Shown here in pieces: positions 1-13,896 of a DNA stretch of 64,000 bases. The stretch's first letter is position 1, and every line of letters starts with the position of its first letter. Position numbers and translations under genes: made by a program. The stretch is from Pristionchus mayeri (Eukaryota; Nematoda; Chromadorea; Rhabditida; Neodiplogasteridae). The notes beneath the pieces are model-generated. The model was not told the origin of the DNA, did no database searches, and saw only the letters and a list, made by a program, of their open reading frames with translations. The stretch is taken from assembly GCA_036245805.1 (NCBI GenBank), contig BTRK01000006.1:4629613-4693612 (forward strand), read 5' to 3'.

Positions 1-3000
1 CTCTTTCGAATGAGCTATCGCAACATATCGAATTCTGGAGTTTAAAATATTTCTATTCTGAAGGCGTCATGGTTGAGCGACCTTCCAACTATGAGCGCAA
101 TAAAAATGTGACTATTTTAGAGTTCCATTATGTTCAGCAGTGAAACATACATAATATATCTCGGAATGGGAGTGGAGCAACCTGATCTTTATGTTCATTC
201 ATGCCACGATCTACCAAAAGTGGTCAAATTGTTCACATTTCGAGCTCCAGATGACGTCATAGTTGACGGATTCTGGTTTCCTTCGAGATTCTTACATAAA
301 TTTTTATGCTCTTTCGAATGAGCTATCGCAACATATCGAATTCTGGAGTTTAAAATATTTCTATTCTGAAGGCGTCATGGTTGAGCGACCTTCCAACTAT
401 GAGCGCAATAAAAATGTGACTATTTTAGAGTTCCATTATGTTCAGCAGTGAAACATACATAATATATCTCGGAATTGGAGTGGAGCAACCTGATCTTTAT
501 GTTCATTCATGCCACGATCTACCAAAAGTGGTCAAATTGTTCACATTTCGAGCTCCAGATGACGTCATCGTTGACGGATTCTGGTTTCCTTCGAGATTCT
601 TGCATAAATTGTTATGCTCTTTCGAATGAGCTATCGCAACATATCGAATTCTGGAGTTTAAAATATTTCTATTCTGAAGGCGTCATGGTTGAGCGACCTT
701 CCAACTATGAGCGCAATAAAAATGTGACTATTTTAGAGTTCCATTATGTTCAGCAGTGAAACATACATAATACATCTCGGAATTGGAGTGGAGCAACCTG
801 ATCTTTATGTTCATTCATGCCACGATCTACCAAAAGTGGTCAAATTGTTCACATTTCGAGCTCCAGATGACGTCATCGTTGACGGATTCTGGTTTCCTTC
901 GAGATTCTTACATAAATTTTTATGCTCTTTCGAATGAGCTATCGCAACATATCGAATTCTGGAGTTTAAAATATTTCTATTCTGAAGGCGTCATGGTTGA
1001 GCGACCTTCCAACTATGAGCGCAATAAAAATGTGACTATTTTAGAGTTCCATTATGTTCAGCAGTGAAACATACATAATATATCTCGGAATTGGAGTGGA
1101 GCAACCTGATCTTTATGTTCATTCATGCCACGATCTACCAAAAGTGGTCAAATTGTTCACATTTCGAGCTCCAGATGACGTCATCGTTGACGGATTCTGG
1201 TTTCCTTCGAGATTCTTGCATAAATTGTTATGCTCTTTCGAATGAGCTATCGCAACATATCGAATTCTGGAGTTTAAAATATTTCTATTCTGAAGGCGTC
1301 ATGGTTGAGCGACCTTCCAACTATGAGCGCAATAAAAATGTGACTATTTTAGAGTTCCATTATGTTCAGCAGTGAAACATACATAATACATCTCGGAATT
1401 GGAGTGGAGCAACCTGATCTTTATGTTCATTCATGCCACGATCTACCAAAAGTGGTCAAATTGTTCACATTTCGAGCTCCAGATGACGTCATCGTTGACG
1501 GATTCTGGTTTCCTTCGAGATTCTTACATAAATTTTTATGCTCTTTCGAATGAGCTATCGCAACATATCGAATTCTGGAGTTTAAAATATTTCTATTCTG
1601 AAGGCGTCATGGTTGAGCGACCTTTCAACTATGAGCGCAATAAAAATGTGACTATTTTAGAGTTCCATTATGTTCAGCAGTGAAACATACATAATATATC
1701 TCGGAATGGGAGTGGAGCAACCTGATCTTTATGTTCATTCATGCCACGATCTACCAAAAGTGGTCAAATTGTTCACATTTCGAGCTCCAGATGACGTCAT
1801 CGTTGACGGATTCTGGTTTCCTTCGAGATTCTTGCATAAATTGTTATGCTCTTTCGAATGAGCTATCGCAACATATCGAATTCTGGAGTTTAAAATATTT
1901 CTATTCTGAAGGCGTCATGGTTGAGCGACCTTCCAACTATGAGCGCAATAAAAATGTGACTATTTTAGAGTTCCATTATGTTCAGCAGTGAAACATACAT
2001 AATATATCTCGGAATGGGAGTGGAGCAACCTGATCTTTATGTTCATTCATGCCACGATCTACCAAAAGTGGTCAAATTGTTCACATTTCGAGCTCCAGAT
2101 GACGTCATCGTTGACGGATTCTGGTTTCCTTCGAGATTCTTACATAAATTTTTATGCTCTTTCGAATGAGCTATCGCAACATATCGAATTCTGGAGTTTA
2201 AAATATTTCTATTCTGAAGGCGTCATGGTTGAGCGACCTTCCAACTATGAGCGCAATAAAAATGTGACTATTTTAGAGTTCCATTATGTTCAGCAGTGAA
2301 ACATACATAATATATCTCGGAATTGGAGTGGAGCAACCTGATCTTTATGTTCATTCATGCCACGATCTACCAAAAGTGGTCAAATTGTTCACATTTCGAG
2401 CTCCAGATGACGTCATCGTTGACAGATTCTGGTTTCCTTCGAGATTCTTGCATAAATTGTTATGCTCTTTCGAATGAGCTATCGCAACATATCGAATTCT
2501 GGAGTTTAAAATATTTCTATTCTGAAGGCGTCATGGTTGAGCGACCTTCCAACTATGAGCGCAATAAAAATGTGACTTTTTTAGAGTTCCATTATGTTCA
2601 GCAGTGAAACATACATAATATATCTCGGAATTGGAGTGGAGCAACCTGATCTTTATGTTCATTCATGCCACGATCTACCAAAAGTGGTCAAATTGTTAAC
2701 ATTTCGAGCATCAGATGACGTCATCGCTGACGGATTCTGGTTTATTTCGAGTTTCTTACATAACTTTTCATGCTCTTTCGAATGAGCTATCGCACGATAT
2801 CGAATTCTGGATTTTAAAATATTTCTATTGTGAAGGCGTCATTGTTGAGCGACCTTCCGACTATGAGCGCAATAAAAATGTGGCTATTTTAGAGTTCCAT
2901 TATGTTCAGCAGTGAAAAATACATAATATATCTCGGAATTGGAGTGGAGCAACCTGATCTTTATGTTCATTCATGCCACGATCTACCAAAAGTGGTCAAA

Positions 3001-6000
3001 TTGTTCACATTTCGAGCTCCAGATGACGTCATCGTTGACGGATTCTGGTTTCCTTCGAGATTCTTGCATAAATTGTTATGCTCTTTCGAATGAGCTATCG
3101 CAACATATCGAATTCTGGAGTTTAAAATATTTCTATTCTGAAGGCGTCATGGTTGAGCGACCTTCCAACTATGAGCGCAATAAAAATGTGACTTTTTTAG
3201 AGTTCCATTATGTTCAGCAGTGAAACATACATAATATTTCTCGGAATTGGAGTGGAGCAACCTGATCTTTATGTTCATTCATGCCACGATCTACCAAAAG
3301 TGGTCAAATTGTTAACATTTCGAGCATCAGATGACGTCATCGCTGACGGATTCTGGTTTATTTCGAGTTTCTTACATAACTTTTCATGCTCTTTCGAATG
3401 AGCTATCGCACGATATCGAATTCTGGATTTTAAAATATTTCTATTGTGAAGGCGTCATTGTTGAGCGACCTTCCGACTATGAGCGCAATAAAAATGTGGC
3501 TATTTTAGAGTTCCATTATGTTCAGCAGTGAAACATACATAATATATCTCGGAATTGGAGTGGAGCAACCTGATCTTTATGTTCATTCATGCCACGATCT
3601 ACCAAAAGTGGTCAAATTGTTCACATTTCGAGCTCCAGATGACGTCATCGTTGACGGATTCTGGTTTCCTTCGAGATTCTTGCATAAATTGTTATGCTCT
3701 TTCGAATGAGCTATCGCAACATATCGAATTCTGGAGTTTAAAATATTTCTATTCTGAAGGCGTCATGGTTGAGCGACCTTCCAACTATGAGCGCAATAAA
3801 AATGTGACTTTTTTAGAGTTCCATTATGTTCAGCAGTGAAACATACATAATATTTCTCGGAATTGGAGTGGAGCAACCTGATCTTTATGTTCATTCATGC
3901 CACGATCTACCAAAAGTGGTCAAATTGTTAACATTTCGAGCATCAGATGACGTCATCGCTGACGGATTCTGGTTTATTTCGAGTTTCTTACATAACTTTT
4001 CATGCTCTTTCGAATGAGCTATCGCACGATATCGAATTCTGGATTTTAAAATATTTCTATTGTGAAGGCGTCATTGTTGAGCGACCTTCCGACTATGAGC
4101 GCAATAAAAATGTGGCTATTTTAGAGTTCCATTATGTTCAGCAGTGAAAAATACATAAGATATCTCGGAATTGGAGTGGAGCAACCTGATCTTTATGTTC
4201 ATTCATGCCACGATCTACCAAAAGTTGTCAAATTGTTCACATTTCGAGCATCAGATGACGTCATCGCTGACGGATTCTGGTTTATTTCGAGTTTCTTACA
4301 TAACTTTTCATGCTCTTTCGAATGAGCTATCGCACGATATCGAATTCTGGATTTTAAAATATTTCTATTGTGAAGGCGTCATTGTTGAGCGACCTTCCGA
4401 CTATGAGCGCAATAAAAATGTGGCTATTTTAGAGTTCCATTATGTTCAGCAGTGAAAAATACATAATATATCTCGGAATTGGAGTGGAGCAACCTGATCT
4501 TTATGTTCATTCATGCCACGATCTACCAAAAGTGGTCAAATTGTTAACATTTCGTGCTCCAGATGACGTCATCGTTGACGGATTCTGGTTTCCTTCGAGT
4601 TTCTTACATAACTTTTCATGCTCTTTCGAATGAGCTATCGCACGATATCGAATTCTGGATTTTAAAATATTTCTATTGTGAAGGCGTCATTGTTGAGCGA
4701 CCTTCCGACTATGAGCGCAATAAAAATGTGGCTATTTTAGAGTTCCATTATGTTCAGCAATGAAAAATACATAATATATCTCGGAATTGGAGTGGAGCAA
4801 CCTGATCTTTATGTTCATTCATGCCACGATCTTCCAAAAGTGGTCAAATTGTTCACATTTCGAGCTCCAGATGACGTCATCGTTGACGGATTCTGGTTTC
4901 CTTCGAGATTCTTACATAAATTTTTATGCTCTTTCGAATGAGCTATCGCAACATATCGAATTCTGGAGTTTAAAATATTTCTATTCTGAAGGCGTCATGG
5001 TTGAGCGACCTTCCAACTATGAGCGCAATAAAAATGTGACTTTTTTAGAGTTCCATTATGTTCAGCAGTGAAACATACATAATATATCTCGGAATTGGAG
5101 TGGAGCAACCTGATCTTTATGTTCATTCATGCCACGATCTACCAAAAGTGGTCAAATTGTTAACATTTCGAGCATCAGATGACGTCATCGCTGACGGATT
5201 CTGGTTTATTTCGAGTTTCTTACATAACTTTTCATGCTCTTTCGAATGAGCTATCGCACGATATCGAATTCTGGATTTTAAAATATTTCTATTGTGAAGG
5301 CGTCATTGTTGAGCGACCTTCCGACTATGAGCGCAATAAAAATGTGGCTATTTTAGAGTTCCATTATGTTCAGCAGTGAAAAATACATAATATATCTCGG
5401 AATTGGAGTGGAGCAACCTGATCTTTATGTTCATTCATGCCACGATCTTCCAAAAGTGGTCAAATTGTTCACATTTCGAGCTCCAGATGACGTCATCGTT
5501 GACGGATTCTGGTTTCCTTCGAGATTCTTACATAAATTTTTATGCTCTTTCGAATGAGCTATCGCAACATATCGAATTCTGGAGTTTAAAATATTTCTAT
5601 TCTGAAGGCGTCATGGTTGAGCGACCTTCCAACTATGAGCGCAATAAAAATGTGACTTTTTTAGAGTTCCATTATGTTCAGCAGTGAAACATACATAATA
5701 TATCTCGGAATTGGAGTGGAGCAACCTGATCTTTATGTTCATTCATGCCACGATCTACCAAAAGTGGTCAAATTGTTAACATTTCGAGCATCAGATGACG
5801 TCATCGCTGACGGATTCTGGTTTATTTCGAGTTTCTTACATAACTTTTCATGCTCTTTCGAATGAGCTATCGCACGATATCGAATTCTGGATTTTAAAAT
5901 ATTTCTATTGTGAAGGCGTCATTGTTGAGCGACCTTCCGACTATGAGCGCAATAAAAATGTGGCTATTTTAGAGTTCCATTATGTTCAGCAGTGAAAAAT

Positions 6001-8963
6001 ACATAATATATCTCGGAATTGGAGTGGAGCAACCTGATCTTTATGTTCATTCATGCCACGATCTTCCAAAAGTGGTCAAATTGTTCACATTTCGAGCTCC
6101 AGATGACGTCATCGTTGACGGATTCTGGTTTCCTTCGAGATTCTTACATAAATTTTTATGCTCTTTCGAATGAGCTATCGCAACATATCGAATTCTGGAG
6201 TTTAAAATATTTCTATTCTGAAGGCGTCATGGTTGAGCGACCTTCCAACTATGAGCGCAATAAAAATGTGACTTTTTTAGAGTTCCATTATGTTCAGCAG
6301 TGAAACATACATAATATATCTCGGAATTGGAGTGGAGCAACCTGATCTTTATGTTCATTCATGCCACGATCTACCAAAAGTGGTCAAATTGTTAACATTT
6401 CGAGCATCAGATGACGTCATCGCTGACGGATTCTGGTTTATTTCGAGTTTCTTACATAACTTTTCATGCTCTTTCGAATGAGCTATCGCACGATATCGAA
6501 TTCTGGATTTTAAAATATTTCTATTGTGAAGGCGTCATTGTTGAGCGACCTTCCGACTATGAGCGCAATAAAAATGTGGCTATTTTAGAGTTCCATTATG
6601 TTCAGCAGTGAAAAATACATAATATATCTCGGAATTGGAGTGGAGCAACCTGATCTTTATGTTCATTCATGCCACGATCTTCCAAAAGTGGTCAAATTGT
6701 TCACATTTCGAGCTCCAGATGACGTCATCGTTGACGGATTCTGGTTTCCTTCGAGATTCTTACATAAATTTTTATGCTCTTTCGAATGAGCTATCGCAAC
6801 ATATCGAATTCTGGAGTTTAAAATATTTCTATTCTGAAGGCGTCATGGTTGAGCGACCTTCCAACTATGAGCGCAATAAAAATGTGACTTTTTTAGAGTT
6901 CCATTATGTTCAGCAGTGAAACATACATAATATATCTCGGAATTGGAGTGGAGCAACCTGATCTTTATGTTCATTCATGCCACGATCTACCAAAAGTGGT
7001 CAAATTGTTAACATTTCGAGCATCAGATGACGTCATCGCTGACGGATTCTGGTTTATTTCGAGTTTCTTACATAACTTTTCATGCTCTTTCGAATGAGCT
7101 ATCGCACGATATCGAATTCTGGATTTTAAAATATTTCTATTGTGAAGGCGTCATTGTTGAGCGACCTTCCGACTATGAGCGCAATAAAAATGTGGCTATT
7201 TTAGAGTTCCATTATGTTCAGCAGTGAAAAATACATAATATATCTCGGAATTGGAGTGGAGCAACCTGATCTTTATGTTCATTCATGCCACGATCTTCCA
7301 AAAGTGGTCAAATTGTTCACATTTCGAGCTCCAGATGACGTCATCGTTGACGGATTCTGGTTTCCTTCGAGATTCTTACATAAATTTTTATGCTCTTTCG
7401 AATGAGCTATCGCAACATATCGAATTCTGGAGTTTAAAATATTTCTATTCTGAAGGCGTCATGGTTGAGCGACCTTCCAACTATGAGCGCAATAAAAATG
7501 TGACTTTTTTAGAGTTCCATTATGTTCAGCAGTGAAACATACATAATATATCTCGGAATTGGAGTGGAGCAACCTGATCTTTATGTTCATTCATGCCACG
7601 ATCTACCAAAAGTGGTCAAATTGTTAACATTTCGAGCATCAGATGACGTCATCGCTGACGGATTCTGGTTTATTTCGAGTTTCTTACATAACTTTTCATG
7701 CTCTTTCGAATGAGCTATCGCACGATATCGAATTCTGGATTTTAAAATATTTCTATTGTGAAGGCGTCATTGTTGAGCGACCTTCCGACTATGAGCGCAA
7801 TAAAAATGTGGCTATTTTAGAGTTCCATTATGTTCAGCAGTGAAAAATACATAATATATCTCGGAATTGGAGTGGAGCAACCTGATCTTTATGTTCATTC
7901 ATGCCACGATCTTCCAAAAGTGGTCAAATTGTTCACATTTCGAGCTCCAGATGACGTCATCGTTGACGGATTCTGGTTTCCTTCGAGATTCTTACATAAA
8001 TTTTTATGCTCTTTCGAATGAGCTATCGCAACATATCGAATTCTGGAGTTTAAAATATTTCTATTCTGAAGGCGTCATGGTTGAGCGACCTTCCAACTAT
8101 GAGCGCAATAAAAATGTGACTTTTTTAGAGTTCCATTATGTTCAGCAGTGAAACATACATAATATATCTCGGAATTGGAGTGGAGCAACCTGATCTTTAT
8201 GTTCATTCATGCCACGATCTACCAAAAGTGGTCAAATTGTTAACATTTCGAGCATCAGATGACGTCATCGCTGACGGATTCTGGTTTATTTCGAGTTTCT
8301 TACATAACTTTTCATGCTCTTTCGAATGAGCTATCGCACGATATCGAATTCTGGATTTTAAAATATTTCTATTGTGAAGGCGTCATTGTTGAGCGACCTT
8401 CCGACTATGAGCGCAATAAAAATGTGGCTATTTTAGAGTTCCATTATGTTCAGCAGTGAAAAATACATAATATATCTCGGAATTGGAGTGGAGCAACCTG
8501 ATCTTTATGTTCATTCATGCCACGATCTACCAAAAGTTGTCAAATTGTTCACATTTCGAGCATCAGATGACGTCATCGCTGACGGATTCTGGTTTATTTC
8601 GAGTTTCTTACATAACTTTTCATGCTCTTTCGAATGAGCTATCGCACGATATCGAATTCTGGATTTTAAAATATTTCTATTGTGAAGGCGTCATTGTTGA
8701 GCGACCTTCCGACTATGAGCGCAATAAAAATGTGGCTATTTTAGAGTTCCATTATGTTCAGCAGTGAAAAATACATAATATATCTCGGAATTGGAGTGGA
8801 GCAACCTGATCTTTATGTTCATTCATGCCACGATCTACCAAAAGTGGTCAAATTGTTAACATTTCGTGCTCCAGATGACGTCATCGTTGACGGATTCTGG
8901 TTTCCTTCGAGTTTCTTACATAACTTTTCATGCTCTTTCGAATGAGCTATTGCACGATATCGA
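1..8963. repeat. 308-bp satellite array, about 29 monomers in 616-bp dimers
   Basis: The sequence repeats every 308 bp from the left edge to about 8963, where homology breaks just after GATATCGAAATGCC. From base 1 to about 2590 two close monomer variants alternate (TAAATTTTTATG against TAAATTGTTATG). From about 2594 a third, more diverged variant (AGCATCAGATGACG, GGTTTATTTCGAG, CACGATATCG) alternates with the first, giving a 616-bp higher-order unit. Each monomer has a perfect TGACGTCA palindrome (252-259 and every 308 bp to 8876). Small open frames of 63-94 codons recur in every unit, but 308 is not a multiple of three and each frame closes inside the unit, so they are not treated as genes. 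The array continues beyond the left edge. Confidence 0.98.
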
Positions 8964-11900
8964 AATGCCAAGTTTAAAAAATCGTTTTCGGTAGATCAAA
9001 AATCGATATTTCGGGTCGCGCTTTCTGTTGAACATTTTTTTTGACCCGAGGGGTTATGTTCCCCAAGTTTGAGCTCTGGGCGACAATTTTGAGCGTTGTG
9101 CCATCCTGTCTGCAGTCTTAGGGAGAACGGGTTTTAACTACATCGACAACCATGAATTGAACTGGTGGGATTATTTCTTTGGATCTCTTCAAAGACATGG
9201 GAAATCTCATGATGCTACCATTTGCAATTTCCTCCGTATTTGGTTCACTTCCGTGTCGCCCGTTCTGTTCATGAGCTTTCTACAATTGCAAATTGCTGCT
9301 TGATTCGATACATTTCAGACTCACCTTATCATAATTGTGTGACGAATTTTAGACAATTACTAATACTTGTAGAAACATTGCTGAACGACTGCAATAATGG
9401 GTAGAACTCTGAAGAAAAATGTGATTACGTTATGTTCAACTAAACAAACAAATGAAAATTATGCAGAAACTAAAATAAACTATTAAAATAGGAAACAAAA
9501 AATGATTGAAACGATAGGGAAAAATCAGTGAGCAGAAGAGACAGATCGAAGAAGTGAGGAGAGAGCAATGGAGAGGTGGAGAGGGAGAGAGGGAGAAGGC
9601 GACTGAGCGCTCGGGTTTTTCAGTGTCGTTTGATCAAAGGAAAGGAGAGACGCAGAGAAGGGGAGGATGGGAGTGGGGAATGAAGAAATCACGGCATCAC
9701 GAGAAGGAACGGAGATACAAGGGATGAAGTGTTCCCTTTGTCACATCAGCATGCGACGTGTAAAAATTCATGAACATTTTGGACACATATTGAGCCATCA
9801 ATTGCTTTCATGAGACGAATGTTGTCAAGAAATGCAATTCGTTGCCAAATTTAGTTATTTTCATTGCGTGTGATTGTCAAATGTTTAATGTTGATGCAGT
9901 ATGAGATGAGACATTGACTGTAAATTGATTTTCATAGATTACTATCGTCTCAACAGATACGATTCACTATTTGTCTCTTCATTTACTGCGCTTCAAAGAG
10001 GTTGACGGCGATTGCTTGAAAATTTGAAGAATGTGATGCAATGAGAGGTTATTGCGTACTATTTGACATTTACCAAACCTCTCATCGTAAATAATGTTGG
10101 CAAAATCCAACAACTTGTTCGTGAAAATGAAACAATGAGCGCGACTTACATCCTCATAATTCATAGAAGATTGAAAGCGTGTAGATCTCTGAAAGAAATA
10201 GAAAATTCATCGAAAAAAGTTAACAAACGATCAGATATTGACTCATGATAACTATTACAGAAACGGCGAGTCCATGTAGAGACTCTTGAAAATATGCACG
10301 ATGAAAGTGTGAAACAGTCTCAATGAAGAGGAGGAAAAGTGAGACATATTGATCAGAAGAAATGAGAGGACAACTGGAGATAAGAAGAGTGGAAGAGGTA
10401 AAGATAAAGATCGCAAGCTCCGCCCACTTTGAGGGAGAAAGAGTGCCCCAAAATCTGGTACTCCAAACGACTAAGCGAATTCGTAACCAAATTCTTAGTG
10501 CAAGCCCTTATTCTGTAGGTCTCTTCAGTCTTTACAATCTGTGAAATGGCGATCATGATCTGTTTTGTTTCAATATACAAAAATCGATTGGCAGGTCAAG
10601 CATTCTCCAATTTTTGTACTTCCAATGCATATTCGTCTTTCGGACAAGTCCGACATGGTTTCCCAGAATTGTATTATCACTTCTGTGCAAATAAAATATA
10701 AAATTGTCTTAATTTCGAATAGTCGATTGCAAAAACTATCGGAGAGTACGCGTATTTATTAGAATACGACTTCCGCTGTTTATCTCTACTATCTGCAAAA
10801 CGGTTGCATGGGACGGGGAACGAACACACTGTTCCCTCACACAAGGCCAAAGAGCTTCACCACTACACTATGCGAACAGATGATAGGGCCGTTCCTCTGA
10901 AGACACTTGATTACTAGGCATCGAAATAGGCTCCGCCCAAGTGCTTTGTGTACGGGCACCAGTTGAACTACTCGAGAACACTTTTCGAACCATAGTGCGA
11001 GTTAGAGTTGAGATATCGACAAAAGGTCAAAAGTATCATCTTATTAGGTTCCTAACGGAAATTTTGCGCAATGTTTCCGTTAACTGCGACAGTTCGGCAA
11101 TCCACGTTGTGGTCCCTAGGTAAAGATGTATTTTTTTGCATTGCCGCTCGGTGTAAAGGAGAGAAGAGAAGGGGTTTTCGAGGATAATGCAGTTCGATGA
11201 GGGAATGATAAGACCTACTCAAAAGACATAATGTGTCTAGTTTATCGTAGACATCAATCCGAACTCATTTTCCGAAACTGCAGTCCGTTCTAAATTTTTC
11301 TACTTGTTTGTCTACTGTTCTTCTAGTTTCAATTGCCCCTTGCAAGCTCGCTTGAGGCTGATTTGGTGAGTTCGCTAGAGGGAAAATATTTCAGCGATAG
11401 GCAGGCGCTTTGTCGCAGGTGGTGTGTATTGGCAGTTGAAGCTAGCTCACTCGCAGGCACTTCGAGTCTCACCATGAAACAGCACGTTTACATCTCCTTT
11501 GAAGCTGAAAATCTGATCATTGTCGGACATCGACTATCGTTTGGATTGTCCACATTCCTCAATGCAATCTTAGAAATGTGTTTAAGCAAGCACCTGAGAT
11601 GCAATCGGAGATCAAGTTCTACTACATGCAGGTGAAAATTACATTTTTTGTAAGAACAATAACTTTTTGTTTGTTTTTACGAATACGCATGTTAGAATTC
11701 AGATTCTAACATTTCTAAGTGATATCGTTCTTAACGTTGCTGTCGAGCCGTTCAATTTGCTGCCTGTATTCGGCGGGTATTGCAAAGGATTCGTGTGTGA
11801 ATGGATGAGTATCAAGCACACACTGGTTACGAATTCCTGAATTTGACCACATTAACTTTACAATGGTATGATCACAGTCGTATCTGACTAAGGTCTAGCC

Positions 11901-12373
11901 ATCGTCGCTCAATTAACAGCTATCCAATCCAAAATCTGAGATCTTCGGATTTTTAGGTATGTGAGAAACTATCTATCGAATATATTCATTTCGAATGATG
12001 ATCTCTCCTTCACAGGTTTTGTCCAGTTTGATCCTCTTGTTGGTCAATCAATTTTCTGCCACATAGACCAAAATCGGACACTTTCGCAAATACCAGGAAG
12101 GCGTTAATATTCCTGAATATGCACGCATTACAACAATCAATGTACCAAGAGTTACCTGTCACTACATGTTATTCCCTTTTGATTTCGTGAATACTTGCAT
12201 TATGGAGGTTGAAACTGCGTAGAAGTCTGAAGCAATATGAATACTTCGTAATTTTCAACGGATCTATTGTACAAATATTGTATCAATAAAATACGGCAAT
12301 ACACTAGTTGATTGACATCTCAAGGCGTAGAGGACATGTAGAGGAATACAGTGGACTATCCTCAGATTGGAGT
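8964..12373. other. Gene-poor spacer beside the satellite
   Basis: No exon chain with splice signals, no conserved protein motif and no clear tandem repeat was found here. The only visible structure is a purine-rich plus strand at about 9525-9730 (runs of GAGAGA and GGAGAGG) and a weak tRNA-like stretch at 10801-10879 on the minus strand. Short open frames have no exon-like boundaries. Confidence 0.5.
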
Positions 12374-12458
12374 AATGGTCTGACTCTCCTCGATTTGCAT
12401 GCTCTCTCGTCTCTCTACCCGACGAGAGAGTGTGTGGTTCGAAGAGAGCGAGACCATT
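12374..12458. repeat. Small hairpin MITE, copy 1 (AATGGTCTGACTC type)
   Basis: An imperfect inverted repeat of about 85 bp: the left arm starts AATGGTCTGACTCTCC, the right arm ends GCGAGACCATT. The inner stem pairs CTCTCTCGT with ACGAGAGAG over a short loop. At least five relatives lie between 13.8 and 17.8 kb, so this is a mobile or formerly mobile family. Confidence 0.75.
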
Positions 12459-13122
12459 GTTCGTACTATCACAATCTTAGGAATTGAGAGAGGAGAAATG
12501 AGAAAACAAAAGGAAGGAGATAAGCGAGAATGAATCGATCTCGTATTCATTGTATATGTGGGGGAAGACGAGGAGGAGAATATGGAGAAGGAGATGGGAA
12601 TGAATCATCCGTAAAACTTCTCCTTCATCGACACTATCTTACAGCGGGGAGAGTACAGTTAATTAGAAGGTGTTACCGGACTAGTCATGGTCTGCACAAA
12701 TGACATCCCGTGAAACAATTTGTTGAAAAGTTGTTTAAATAAGTTGTGTAATTATTCTTCATTTATTAAAACAAATCTACAAAATGGGATAACTTAAGTG
12801 TAAATAGGCGCTTCGAGTACATCTTCCAAACTCAAACTATATCACGTTCTGAGGGCGAGAGATCCACCTGACTCTTTCGCACTCGGAATCGTACGTCGGG
12901 CGCTTCTCATCAACTATTTTTGCAATACACTTATGTTCTTCAACGCATGATCAATACATTAATTCCATTGAGGATTCAGCAATTTACTGTCGTTGACTTG
13001 AGCTAAATTTAGGATATTAAATACGGATGGTTGCATGTTTGCGTTACTGGCGGTGCTCGCTTAATTATTGAAATGATTTCGTAATTCACTTCAATGGTAA
13101 ACGAGTGAACTGAAACGGCACT

Positions 13123-13507
13123 TTAAAGAAGGAGTGTCAGCAAAGTTGAACTTTTGACGCTGTCATATCCATGGCCTAGCTTTTCATAACCATGAGAAAT
13201 TCTGAAAATTTCAAAATCATATCTTTATTTTGAACCGAGTTATCACTACTTGGCAGAGCGCCAAGGGCGCTGATAGTCCTTGATAGGGCAGGGAAGCGCG
13301 GGAATTCAAATATCTCGAAGATTTGTCAAAAATCTTTGGGTGGGAATCGGACCGGCAACCTACCGATCACATGTCGGCTGCTCTACCACTGAGCTATGGG
13401 AACGATGGTTCCTATTCTCTTAGCTCGCGCTATGATCTTTGGAGGGTTGGCTAGGTCATTGCTATGACAGCGTCAAAAGTTCAACTTTGCTGACGCTCCT
13501 TCTTTAA
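13123..13507. mobile_element. TTAA-flanked foldback element with 45-bp terminal inverted repeats
   Basis: The left end TTAAAGAAGGAGTGTCAG and the right end mirror each other for about 45 bp with one mismatch (T against C), and weaker pairing continues into CCTAGC. Both ends carry TTAA at the outer edge, as expected of a TTAA target duplication (piggyBac or Kolobok type). The 385-bp body has no transposase and carries a tRNA-like sequence at 13333-13403. A decayed fragment of one end appears at about 17430-17460. Confidence 0.8.
13333..13403 (-). tRNA. tRNA-like sequence (pseudogene) inside the foldback
   Basis: Read on the minus strand this is 71 nt with a good A-box and D-arm (TAGCTCAGTGGTAGAGC), a five-pair anticodon stem (GCCGA with TCGGT) and a near-consensus B-box (GGTCCGATTCCC). 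The acceptor arms do not pair, the T-stem has mismatches and position 33 is A instead of U, with apparent anticodon TGT. I read it as a decayed Thr-like tRNA or the Pol III head of a short repeat, not a working tRNA. Confidence 0.5.
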
Positions 13508-13811
13508 CATTAAAAATATTCGTTAAAAAAGAATCTTTGGAGAGTGTAGATCTCTGAAGAAAACAATCGTACATATCAAAAAAAGATATGCACACAAAAA
13601 TAAAAAAAATGTGGTTTGAATACCACAGAAATATCACCAACATTCGATTAAATATTAGATAGAAAACCGATATGTGATTTAGTGAAACATAAACGGGAGA
13701 AAATAGGAGAAGCAAAGCGGAAAAACAGTTGTGACCGCGCTCTTCAGTATGAGGAGAGAAACTGATATACAACTAGAAGGACGTGGAGTGAGAAGATTAC
13801 GAAGCAAGAAA

Positions 13812-13896
13812 AATGGTTTCGCTCTCTCCAAACCGCACACTCTCTCATCGGGTAGAGATACGAGATAGCATGCAAATCTAGGAGAATCAGACCATT
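13812..13896. repeat. Small hairpin MITE, copy 2
   Basis: Same family as the hairpin at 12374, in the opposite orientation: left arm AATGGTTTCGCTCTC, right arm GGAGAATCAGACCATT, inner ACACTCTCTCATCGG. About 85 bp. Confidence 0.7.

Noticed and set aside
130..8945. Repeated open frames of 63-94 codons in the satellite as a protein family
   Set aside because: The period of 308 is not a multiple of three, each frame closes within its monomer, no splice or start context is seen, and substitutions do not favour silent sites by eye.
1..8963. CRISPR-like array
   Set aside because: Units are directly adjacent 308-bp monomers with no unique spacers, in a eukaryotic genome.
10801..10879. tRNA on the minus strand
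   Set aside because: A-box-like (TAGTGTAGTGGTGAAGC) and B-box-like (GTTCGTTCC) strings exist, but no anticodon or T stem of correct length can be formed.
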